Source: Ctenosaura bakeri
Taxonomy: Eukaryota; Chordata; Lepidosauria; Squamata; Iguanidae
Assembly: GCA_948474755.1 (NCBI GenBank)
Contig: CAOLHI010001154.1
Location: forward strand, 62,001 to 126,000
DNA length: 64,000 bases
Direction of reading: 5' to 3'
Positions 13,801 through 25,800 of the stretch are shown here, one piece after another. A program made the position numbers and the translations under genes. Below the pieces are notes generated by a model that saw nothing but the letters and a program-made list of their open reading frames with translations, was not told the DNA's origin and searched no databases. Position 1 is the stretch's first letter. The number at the start of each line of letters is the position of its first letter.

Positions 13801-16800
13801 TTCATGAAATATTCAACATTCTTTATCAGCTGTAGTGCCTCACCAAACTACAAATCTCTAGATTCCATAGGATGTAGAGCAGAGCAGTTCCAGTAATTAG
13901 GACCTTGCTGAGAAGAAAAAGCTTAGTGTTAGATCCAGGTTTGTTGCTCCCAGAGCAAGCCAGGGTTTCAAGTTGGCAGGCATTTTCTGACTTTTTGGAT
14001 GCATAGGACAGAGGGAAGTTGCTTCACTATGGATTTGCCCTTTGTTGGATGTTGTCAGACTAGGGCCATTTCCACACAACACTGTTATAGTGCTATTATT
14101 CCACTTTCAGCATCCTGTAGAATTCTGGGTTTTGTAGTTTACTAAGGCCAAGCAGCTCTCTAACTGAGAATTTTAAATGCCCCTCCCTAAACTGCAAAGC
14201 CCACGATTGCATAGGATGTTGAAAGTGGAATAGTAGCACTATATCAGTGTAGTGCAGAAATGGCCTAAAATTCATATGAAAAGGATTCTAGGGCAGTGTA
14301 GATCACATAAAAATCTCAATACAATATATAGATAACAGTATAGTAACACATACTCAATTATTTCAACCATTTCAAGTTGACATGGGCAAAAACATTGGGT
14401 ATCGGTAAGTATTTGCCCTCTAAAAGGTCTGACAGTAGAGCATTAAAATGACTCAAGGGAAAAACTCTACCATGTTTAGTCATCTTATTTTTTAGAAAAG
14501 GAGAATTAGAGAAGAACAATAACAGTTTTCTGAGTATTCCTGCTAACATATGCCATTTGGACTCTCCACAATGTGGATGACTGGAACATTAGACTTCAGT
14601 ATTTATACAGTCTATCATAGCTACTGATCTGCCACCTGTATTGTGTGGGCCTATTAGAGTAAGGAAAGATAGAATGACAATGTCATCAACATATGGTAAG
14701 CTAGGGACTGACTGGTTTGCTAATCTAGGAGGATAAAAGTCAGAATTTCACGAACCATTGAACTGACAAAGATTGAATTGGATACTGGTCTTAAACCCTT
14801 CTCTGGCCTAATTTTGAGGATTCCACAAAATTAGTGACAAATCCTTGGTTTGTTCAATAAACATTTGTGACTAGATCACTTCTCAGTAAAAGCCTTGGTA
14901 AGTTGAAAGAAATGTCTGTGCTCAGTGGATGGTTAGAACTCATTTAAAGACGATATCAGAAAAACGTTTATGTGGAGGGCTTCCTTCAAGTCCTAACACA
15001 TCAAGGCAGAAGATTTGCGTGCTCCTCCTCCTACCTTCTTGACAAGTGCTGCTGAAAATGATTATAAAGGCAGGTTGATGTGGGAGTATGAAATCATTCA
15101 GGTATCTTGGTCTGATCCAAATGTTTCCTTCTTTGAGTAGAAGGAAGCTTCTGATGCAAGAAAGAATTTTCTGACCCAAGCTATAGGAGCTTCTGACATT
15201 CAAAACACTGTAACTGCTCAGTTTAGTTATGCAGACTGAATATTGAAAAATAAGTCAATGTTATAAAATTTCTTTTATGTGTCCAAATTCTTTTTTTAAT
15301 GCCTAGTTGCTTATATTTCCTAATTAGTCTTAGTGCAGTTTATCTTTCTTAATTTACAGGCTGCAGATGGATTCCTCTTTGTGGTTGGATGTGACAGGGG
15401 AAAAATCCTGTTTGTTTCAGAATCTGTTTCCACAATACTTAATTATGACCCAGTAAGTAACATTATGTTGAAGAGTTTTCTTTTCTTAGATTCTTTATGA
15501 AAGGTACGTTCTAGAAGCAATGAAACTATGCAGAATCAGTATATAAACATTTGCTGTGAATACTCTTTTGTATTGTATATCAGTTCTATCAAAACATGTC
15601 AGAACCATACCCACTCTTATTATTAAAAAGCCACAGGATGGTTCCAACTCCAGTTAGTGTTTATGCACACAGGGTGTCAGTTATAGTGAATTGCCTAGAG
15701 ATTCTTCCTTGGGAATAAACCTACTTGGTCTGAAATAAAGAAGGAATGATGCCAAAAGCCTCCCTTGCTTGTTTCCACACTACCTTTTGAGTAGCCCCCA
15801 CTAGAGTAGACCTATTCAGTCAGTTGTTGACTGGTGAGTCAACATGTTGATAAATCCAGTTGAATCAATTGACTGATTCTAGTCAAGTCTAAAATACAGT
15901 TTAGGCTATAATGTACAAAATGAAAATTCTTTCTGTTTTAGGGTTACACTAGTATATTTACCCGGCGTTGCCTGGGATTTTATTTTCCTCATAGGTAACA
16001 CATGTTAGAAATAACTTATACACAGATTTGAGATTCTGTGTCTCTAATTCCCCAAACTGCCTTGTCCAGTACCTGTAACTTTCCCCCATATTTCCCAATC
16101 CAATTTGTATTCAAAGTTGTTAACATACAGAGGTTGGTTTCTGAGGGAATACACTGGCTTCCTCTTTGTTGCTAGGCCTTGTCTCCATAGCAACCAGCCA
16201 GGCTCAAGGCTGAGAATTCTAAAGGCCCCTCCCTAAACTGCCAATCCCAGGATTCCATAGAATCTTCACAGGCAGCCAATCATATGAAGTCTTTGCCTGC
16301 CTGACACAGACAATCTCACAAACAGATAAACTTTGACTTTTATATAGTAGATGATGTTACTACAGTTAGGACTCCATGCTGTCATGTAAAAATGTCTGAT
16401 GTGCACTTACTTAAATACAGGTATCAAAGTCTCATTTGAAAACAAAGATGTAATGCAACTGCTTTGAAAAGATGCAGTTGCCAAGAAAAGATAAAGTACT
16501 TAGTGATAGCCTTCAAAGTGGTTGTTTCTTGTATATGTGAATGAGATGTGTGCATGCATGATATACAGCTTACAAGCTAATAATTTTTGTGTTCCATCAG
16601 GCCAGTTTGATAGGGCAGAGTCTTTTTGACTATCTTCATCCAAAAGATGTTGCCAAAGTGAAGGAGCAACTTTCATCTTCAGATGCTTCACCAAGAGAGA
16701 AACTAATAGATACCAAAAGTAAGTCTTCTCTTGAAAATGAGTGTGTGCCATTCATGTCTGTCGAGGCATGGTCCTGTAGTCTTGATTGTGAGGCCAAAAC

Positions 16801-19800
16801 CATGGTTTGCTTACATTTCAACAGAACCCAAGAAATTGTTTCAGATTAGGGATCGGTAGAGTGGGACCGATGGATATTTTGTGATCCCTGATGCCGCACA
16901 GAGTCCTCCTTCAATGTTCCTTACTCTCAGCAGTGTAGGAGACTTTTTTAATGATGGAAAGATTTTATCCTCCTGCTATTGGAGTCTTCCACAAGTCAAG
17001 ATTCTTGTTTGGGAGAGTCACTGCTGTGAACCCCTTCCACCAAAACCTTATTGGAAGTAGGTGTCCAGTCCTGTTTGAAACAGATGTCCAATTTTTATTT
17101 TTTTTTGACATTGTATCAGGCCTGGTACAGCTTGTGGAGAGTGCTGGGGCAGAAATTTGGCCTCCAGCTGTGTCAGAGTCTGCTCATTTTAAGCAATACC
17201 AATGAAAAATGTTAAAACGATTACATGTGTACCAAAGCCTTGTATGTGTCAGGCATACTTGTTTGTCCTGTGTTCAGTGCATCTTGTCAGTAGAAAGGAA
17301 CTGGTTTAGTCAGGCGTGGGATAAAATGCTTCAGTACCAAAGATCAGTCTACTATCAAAATGTTAGTGCCAATCCTAAATGCGACTATCCACATCACATT
17401 TCTGTGATTATGCATTTTGCAGTTAATTTTGTGTGAATGTGTCAGAATGTGAATGTGAATGTGTCAGAATCTTTTTTAACCACATTACCAAATTACCAAA
17501 TGATAGGCGAAAGCTACATGTAATGTAAGCTCCAGTTAAAACATATTTTATCATGTGTAGCATTGGCTACATTGAAAAATACCTTCTTGCTGTTCATAGT
17601 TAAATCTGTCAACCATGTTTTTCTTAACATTTTAATTTTAACTGATCAAAGATTTCAGAATACAATGCACCCTCTTCTGGCATGACTTCCACATGTGTGA
17701 ATGTGAAGCTGTACTAAGTGTTGCATCCCATTATAATCAATGGATGTGACAGGCCTGCCACAGATGCATGTACATTCCATCCATTGATTACAGTGGGATA
17801 TGACACTCATATTTTTTTGTTTTACATGGTGGTCCCTGGAACAGAACTCCCACATATACAGTGGGTGCACTGTAGTTACGTGAGGTGAAGTTTCAGATAA
17901 AATCAGAAAATGTCCTGGAAACATGTTAAAACATACTAATACAAAATGTTCTTCCTAGCTCATATGACAAGATTTTTTTGTGTCTTGTGTTCTTGTTAAA
18001 TTTTAAAAGCGGGATTGCAAGTTCACACCGATTTTCAAGCAGGATCCTCTCGTCTGCATTCTGGTGCTCGCCGTTCATTTTTTTGTCGAATAAAGTGTAC
18101 GAGAAACATAATTAAAGATGAAAAGGAGTCTTTGCCAAACTCAACAAAGAAAGGTACTATTGAAGAAAATTCTTTTTCTAATGCTGTGCGGGTTAAATTG
18201 TGATGAAGACAAATTACAATTACCCTGTGCACACTGTATCTGAGAATATAATTATCCTTGTTGAATGTTATAGTTATAAACTGAAGAATTTGAACATCTG
18301 CATTCAAATACCTGTAGCAATCTATTGAAAAGAAATGCCTTTATCATCTGAAATTATTAATCTATAAACTGAAATTTTTGATAAAGCAATATTCACATAC
18401 TGCACATCTGCTTAATTGAAAAAGAATTGCACATTATATAGTCTCATCCAAGAATGAAAGGGAACTAAAGTCAATGGCAAGGACAGTGCTTAAAGTACAA
18501 TTGGCAATAACTTCAAGAATATTTTACAAGTAGGTTTTGTTGAATCCTTTTCTACAAAATGGTGATTTCCACAGGTGTTTCTTGTTTTGAAATTTTTGCA
18601 TCCTGCATCTATTTTATGGATACAACCAGTAACATTACCAATAACTAGTATCATATAAGGTTGTTCTGTTTATCTGATTTAATACCTACTCTCACAAAAA
18701 TACTGTGTAGCTATGTCTTGCACTGCATACCTTAGAAGCCAGGTGCAGAATCACCTTAGAAGCCAGGTGCAGAATCAGTCACCTCCCATGAGGTACTTGT
18801 ACTGAGACTGCAGTTGTGGGGTTACATATTTGAATGTTTCCTAACTGGGGAGGGAAACGTCTCCTACCCATGCTAGTGTGTTACAGAGAAGGAGTTCAGC
18901 CATGCCTTTCACTTGGTTATGCTACTTTCGTAGGCACATGGAATTATTTTCAGGGGAAAGTGTTTGGTTATGCTGTCTCTTAACTATGGTTTTAAATAGG
19001 ATGGCCCAGCAACTTTATGTGAGTTTGCTGACCTAAACACTTGTTAAGGCAATCTCTAAACAGGTAAGGTTTTAAATAAGAGCAAACCTAAACTTCCTTC
19101 TGTATAGTATGTAGCTCAGTATGAATTATATCATGTATAAAATTTAAAACAGTATTGTACAGGAAAGTCACTATTACTAAACTATTTAATTTTCTTCTTA
19201 TATGTGAGAACATCTTTTAATTGCCAGCATCTGTGACTTCCCTTCCCAAATCTTTGTAAGATTAGAAGTGCGCTTCCACAGGTAAGCTAAAGCTGAATAG
19301 TGTTCAAAAAAACGAAGTCCAGATCAATTAACACTACAGTCTTATATATATATTTGTAGGGCTCTTGCCTGTAGGTAAACACAAAACATAATAGCAACAG
19401 AGGTTTCTGAAGAATAAAATGGAAAACTGTTTTGTGTTTTGACTAATTTAGACCATAAAAAGTACTGTACTGTTCATTGCACGGGGTATCTGAAGAGCTG
19501 GCCTCCAAACGAGGTGGGAGTTGAAGAGGAGAATGAAGCGGAAAAAGACAGCAGTAACTTCAGCTGTCTTGTGGCAATTGGGCGATTGCATCCTTACACT
19601 GTTCCACAAAAAAGCAATGAGATAAAGATCAAGCCAACAGAATTTGTAACACGCTTTGCCATGGATGGTAAATTTGTTTTTGTAGACCAGTGGTAAGTAT
19701 TTTTGCTTGTTTTTAAAAATGTATTATGAAAATAGCTCTTAACTTCAGCTAAGGTACTGTTAATGTGTATTTTGGAGAGCTTTAATTAAGCTATCATTAT

Positions 19801-22800
19801 GCTGTAAAATCTTTTGGAGTCTTTTTGGAGTTTTGGAGAATTGCTTAGATACGTAATTGCTAAGTTGAGAGCTGCTTTCTCTTTGATATTTTTCAAATCG
19901 ATCAAATAGTCTGGCTTGTAAAAATTAAAAATATGAATGATGAACTAATCATGATTCTGAGGCTTAGAGATTTATAGTTTCAGTACTCTAGTGGCTAACC
20001 TTAGGTCTAATGAAAAAAATAATTATGTGATATCCATTTTTGTCTCTTCTTTTATCTACGTGTATTAAATTCTAATTTTACTATTGCTTCATTTCAAATG
20101 CTATTCATCTGTTACTTATAATATGCACTTTCTCTTTTGGGAACTACTGGAATGAAGCTACTGGTTTAGAGAAAATCAGTTTCAAATGTTACTAAAATGT
20201 GTAGGGTGTTTGTGTTTTCTTACAGTGCAACAGCAGTTTTAGGATATTTACCACAGGAGCTTCTGGGAACTTCTTGTTATGAGTACTTCCACCAAGATGA
20301 TCACAGTCATCTAACTGAAAAACACAAAGCAGGTACATGTAGTTACACTGCCCACTGTTATTGAATCAGTTGTTTAAGTGTGAAGCCATTTACTTTTGAG
20401 TGTCTGCAGATATATGTGGGAAGTTAAGTTGATATCATAGTTCGGGACAGAATTGCTTAGCTATACACATAGCTTCTGTACACAGAACAGGCACTACTTC
20501 TGAGTAAAAATGTGACAGACTGCTAACAGTAGATTTTGTGACATGTATACTAGCTAGCGTGCTGTATGAGATACAGCATAATGTTGAGACTAAAGATATG
20601 AGCTACAGACTGAGAAGTCTTTGTTCTTGGTCCCATTTCAGACATGAGCTTGCAAAATTTCTGAAATGTACTTTTGTAACCTGATGGCCTAAGGCAATAA
20701 AAAATTAATACTAACCTAATGTAGAGGGCTGATGTAAAGATTACAAAGATAATACGTATGGGAAGATATAGTTAAATACAGTTATTGGTTGCTGTGGTTT
20801 CACTTTCTCCTTTTCCCATTTAGATTCTTAGATCATTTCTCATCCCATTTTGTCTACTGAATGTAGTTAAGATCCTTTGGATCATTAACATATTCATTAG
20901 CTATAAAAAAAATTGTAAAGCTTCAGATGAATTTATTTGCAGAATTTCTAGTCTGTTTTCAGTACTATATTTAGAACTAGAAATATTTCTGATCATGAAA
21001 AATGTTCCTGTCCCCATGTTTAAATGAATGTTACAAATATCTTATTTTGCTGCTGGAAGATTTAGTATGGGAATTTTGGATGGATTTACAAGGAATGTTT
21101 TGCAGGTAGTGAAAACTGGATATACTTCTCTGGAACATCATGGTGATATATTTGTGAGTCTAACCAAAAGGCATAAAATAAATTATGCTCTCTTTCAGTG
21201 CTCAGTAGCTTCTTCATACTAGAAAAGTGTTAAGAGTCACAGGCCTGTGTCTTGTTTGAGATGTTTGCTTAAGTTGGTGCTTAAGGTGGTCTTGAGGAAG
21301 GACTGATACAGGCAGAGGCCACACCCTTTCTTGACCATGAGGGAGCTGAAAACAAAGGAAATAAAAACTGGCCAATAAAATTTCCATCTCCACTACCAGC
21401 AACAAACTAATTTCCTTTGAAGTTGTCTCTGTCCTGTGTGAAGTTCCATGTACAAGAAGTTTTTGAAAGCCTCTGTACTGTCAAATCTGGAGACAATTTA
21501 CTGTTGTAACCAGTAAAACTTGCCAGTGATAGCCAGATTCAGGCTGCTGGAGGTAAAAACCTCAGAGGTTAACTCATGGTCTGTTTGCTCCCTCTTTGAA
21601 TACTCCTTTCCCTGCTGAGTCCTTGACCAGCTTGTCTCTACAGCCCCATGTTAGTTTAGATTTGTCATAAAAAAGGGGGAATGAAAACATTTAAAATATA
21701 TGCAAAATTTTTAACAAATAAAACCACAAATGTGAATTACAGAAGTTAATCATTTAGTGGATTCATCACTAGGTAGTTCTACCTGGAAAACCAGGCAATG
21801 CAGCTTATTTACTTATAAAGCATTCAAATTACAGAGAGCAACAAATAAAACTGAATGTGCTATGTTTCGTTATATAGTTTTAGCCAGAGAAATAAAGGCC
21901 AAGAACCTTGATGAATCTTTTGGAATATAAAGATCTGCCAGAAGGAGCTCTGCTTCTCTCAACACATATGCAAACCCCATTTCTCTTTTGCTGCTTCCCT
22001 GTGTCCATTTAATGGCCAGGCCAGGTGGGGCACTCAGGCAGTGTCTGGCTATATTCGTATAGCAAGGACAAAGACAAAGACAATTTCATTTTGCCCCCCC
22101 CACACACACACTGGAGGAACTCTGAAAGGCCCTGGATGATGCCTTCTTTCTTGTATGTCTAGCTATTCAAACTTGCTGCCTACTCACTCCTGCCCTCCTT
22201 TGGCCACTGAACGGCAATGGCAGAAGGGTGGCAGGAAACGGGTTCTGTGGCAAGGAGGTCCTTGCAAGAGTAAGGTGATGGATGCATCCTTCTGCAATGA
22301 TTACTAAAGGACCTATGCAGAAGTAATTTGAGATTTTATCTGTGTATTTCAGTGATAAGAATTCTCTTTCTCCAGGCAACAGACAAAGTTGGGGTACAGA
22401 CCTGAAGAACTTCCCTAGTGAAGAAATCACTGTTTGGCATGGGTGCTGTATTTGGTTCATTCATTAACAGTTATTTCTTAGAAGATGATTACATAGTTAG
22501 TGTCTTTGAGCAGGTTACTGTTTCTCAGTTTCAGCTCTCCTTTGTTGAATAGCAGTTATGAGGGAGTGAATGGTGACAAAAACACAACTTAATACATATA
22601 AGCAATCATTTTTTAAAAAAAATTAAGACATTAACAATTAATAATCTGTGTTTTATTAACTTGTGTTTTTTTTCTCTAGTGCTGCAGAGTAAAGAAAAAA
22701 TATTCACAAATTCCTACAAATTCAAAGCAAAAGATGGCTCATTTGTTACATTAAAAAGTCAGTGGTTTAGTTTCATAAATCCATGGACCAAAGAACTGGA

Positions 22801-25800
22801 ATATATTGTGTCAATCAATACAGTTGTTTTGTAAGTTATTGAAAATTACTGAAATGGTCTATTTTAATATTTATTTTTATCTATATATAAAATATAATTA
22901 TGACAAAAGCATTTTCTTTGGCCCGCTAGTGTAAAAGAGTGTTCCCCTTTTTATATTTCAGTTGTGCAACATACCTTAATTCTGTCGTGCCAACCTTCCA
23001 ACTAAGCAAATCACTTTGTATGCTAGGGCCTCAGTTTTAAATGAATAGTATTCTGACACCTGTCATAGTTTTCAAGTCAGTTGCTGTCTTTACTATTGTA
23101 AAGCAAAAGATGTTAGTTTTTTTTTTAAAGCATGAAAATATTTTATTTTGCATTGCATTGATCTATGTCAGACTTGTAGGATAATATATGGCCTTTTGGG
23201 GTAGATCTGAGATTTCTTCACATGTTGGGTTCAGTAGGTATAATCAGTATACTGACTGTGCACAGTGTTTCCTGTCCAGTCACTGTGTCCCAGCGCTGTT
23301 TGTTGTTTTTTTTTTAAAGAATTGGATGCCCTCCAATGTGTTCTGGAAAACTATAGCCCTTCAATGTCAAGATCTAAGTGATGGCGGTAGACAGTGGCAT
23401 TGATCTCTGTATGTGTGCACTTTAGTTCCTTGTAACAAATACAGGCATTATAAGCTAGTTCAAAAAAGTCAGGGTTTTTTTATCCACTTCCACCAACATG
23501 TGAAAAGGCCTTTAATCTTTGTTACTGTCTAGTCCTTGTAACTTTAACCCAGTATATGCTAAATAAGTTGCTTATGTCTGAAAAAAACTTTTTTTTCTGT
23601 TCTGCTAAATTTTTAGAGGTCATAATGAGTCAGGTGAAGAAGCACTATTACCCTGCAGTTCCCTGTCTTCAGAAGGCAAGTGTATTTTCTTTATAGGCAT
23701 ATTCTTACTAGAATGTTATTACATGTAGTAGAAATATGCAAACGAAACTGTGTTCTGTTATTGCCTTAAGACTGTATTTTGGTGACATGGCTAACTAGGT
23801 AAACCCTGGTATTGGCTGAAAATATGTCTCTAATATTAATGAATTTGCTAGAATAAAAGGTATTTCCATGAAACAAAAAGGAGTCAAGCTCCACGTGCTA
23901 ACAGTTGGTCAACTGTTTATTCCTTTAAAAAGCCCAATGTGTTTCAGCTTATATGAGAAAAAGCCTTTTTTCAAGAGCTAAAATCAGAATGCAAACCTAT
24001 TATAAGACAGGCAGGACAACGCTAAATTAGCCATATCCTAGAAAACATAAGATTACGTTATTTTTCACTTCAAAAACATACATACCATTCAACAGAAATT
24101 TCTGGAGTTATAGACACACTCTATAAAAGGCTGGACTGTTGCAGAAATCAGAGATAGAGACCCACGGAAAATGGAAAAACGTTTATTGCAGCCGGCACAT
24201 TGTCTTAGTGGAATCCTTTCCAAAGACCGAGCCCCGCCTCTTTAAGTTCACAGCAATTTATACATTTTCCAGTACAGTGTCATCACAGTGTCATCACATG
24301 TTCAAGGAAGGAAACAGATGTGTACAAAGGTTCCAATCTGTCCACAGTAGACCATTCTTCTAGTAATCTTCAAATGTTGCAAACCAGAATCAAACCACAT
24401 TCCATTTTTCTATTCCCACAGTTCCTTACAAACACAGAGAAATAACTACAAACTGCAAAGAGGATTAGTGTTTATCTCTTACATTCCCCCTTTTTGTGCT
24501 AAATTCTACATAGCAATTTAAGCATAATTATTTGGTTTGTGCCATCAGAGCATAAGCAGCAGCTTTCCCATCCATTACTTCATTCATTGCAGATTGAAAG
24601 CACTTCAACAGGCAAGGTACTATCATACAAATTAGGAACCCTATTATAAATGCAAAAAACAATCCTACAAGCAGCGTTTTTAACCGTGCTGAATTCGGCA
24701 TCTGCAGACTGTGAGTATGATTTTCTAATATTGGATACCACAGCGTGTATTTTTTCCACATTTGTTTCTAATATTCCAGATTCGTTAACATAATGACAAC
24801 AGGTGGTATTTAGCCAGACACACAAGCCCCCCTCATGGCTAAGGAGGTAATCTAATGCTATTTTGTGCTGTGCCAACACTGAAGCCAGAGAATCCACTTC
24901 TGTTTGTAGGGCACTCATCCCTTTTGCTGTGGAGTTGGCCAGCATCTCCAGCTGGGCGGACAACCACCGTATCTGCCTTACGTTAAGGGCAACTCCCACC
25001 CTGGGGAACAAAATGACTCCTAACCTCTCACCTTCAGTCAGATACGTGTTGTCAGGATCATACCCATGGCTTTCATCAAAGGCCTTTTTCATCCTGGACC
25101 AGGCTTCAATTGGTTGTTGCAATGGGTGGAAAGTAATTCCGGCTGCCGCTAAGCTCCTTATGCTGCATGTCCCATTCCAAACAGGGGGTAGAGTCTTTCC
25201 TGCCCATAACCCGCATATCCAATACATTCCAGGTGGCAATCCATAAATCCATTGATTATTATGCATTACCGCAACATCCTGGATTTTGTTCAAGGGGTTA
25301 GCTCCTTTCTGATTTCCATGCATAGTCACCAGATCCATAGTGTCCCCCTGTCCACTCCTGAAAGGGGTGGAAATATTTGGATTGGTCCTTTTACAATTTG
25401 CGTTGTTATATTCCAAAACAAAAATAGTTGCATTACAGTTGGGGTAATCTCGCAATGAAACTCTAGGCAAGGGGTATTGCCGACTTCCCCCTTGTCCAAA
25501 GGTTGCATAATACCCTTCTCGAGAGGTGTTCCATCTCCTTACACACAAGGGAACCAGAGGTACCTTTCCCGTTCTGCTCAAGATAAACTGGCCAGAATCT
25601 ATTAAGGACCGGTCCCGGTTTCTGGTATATACATAAACCTTGGATTTATTCCAGCCCATGAGGTTCAAGGTACCTACCGGTATTACTGGCCATCCCTGTG
25701 CATGGGAGGAGGGCCTGTGGGAGCATACCCAACAGTCAATGCCATTAAGGGTGTTCAAAATCTGGTTGACCAGTTGGTGAAATTGATTCACCTCCCAGCC

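Larger units (their letters stand above)
13242..15359 (+). other. BMAL2 intron 4 of window
   Basis: 2.1 kb. Two palindromic MITE copies lie close together at about 13724-13896 and 14063-14265. The remainder shows nothing recognisable. Confidence 0.65.
24137..24483 (-). repeat. 3' LTR of the provirus
   Basis: Read on the minus strand it starts TGTAAGAGATAAACAC directly after the polypurine tract and ends TTTCTGCAACA. It has a TATA-like TATAAAT (24256-24262) and AATAAA (24182-24187) at spacings usual for U3-R-U5. About 347 bases. It is collinear with the 5' LTR but clearly diverged from it. Confidence 0.85.

Noticed and set aside
16589..16849. 86-codon open frame over exon 6
   Set aside because: Its first part is the real exon; the remainder after 16718 is intron read-through past a good gtaagt donor.
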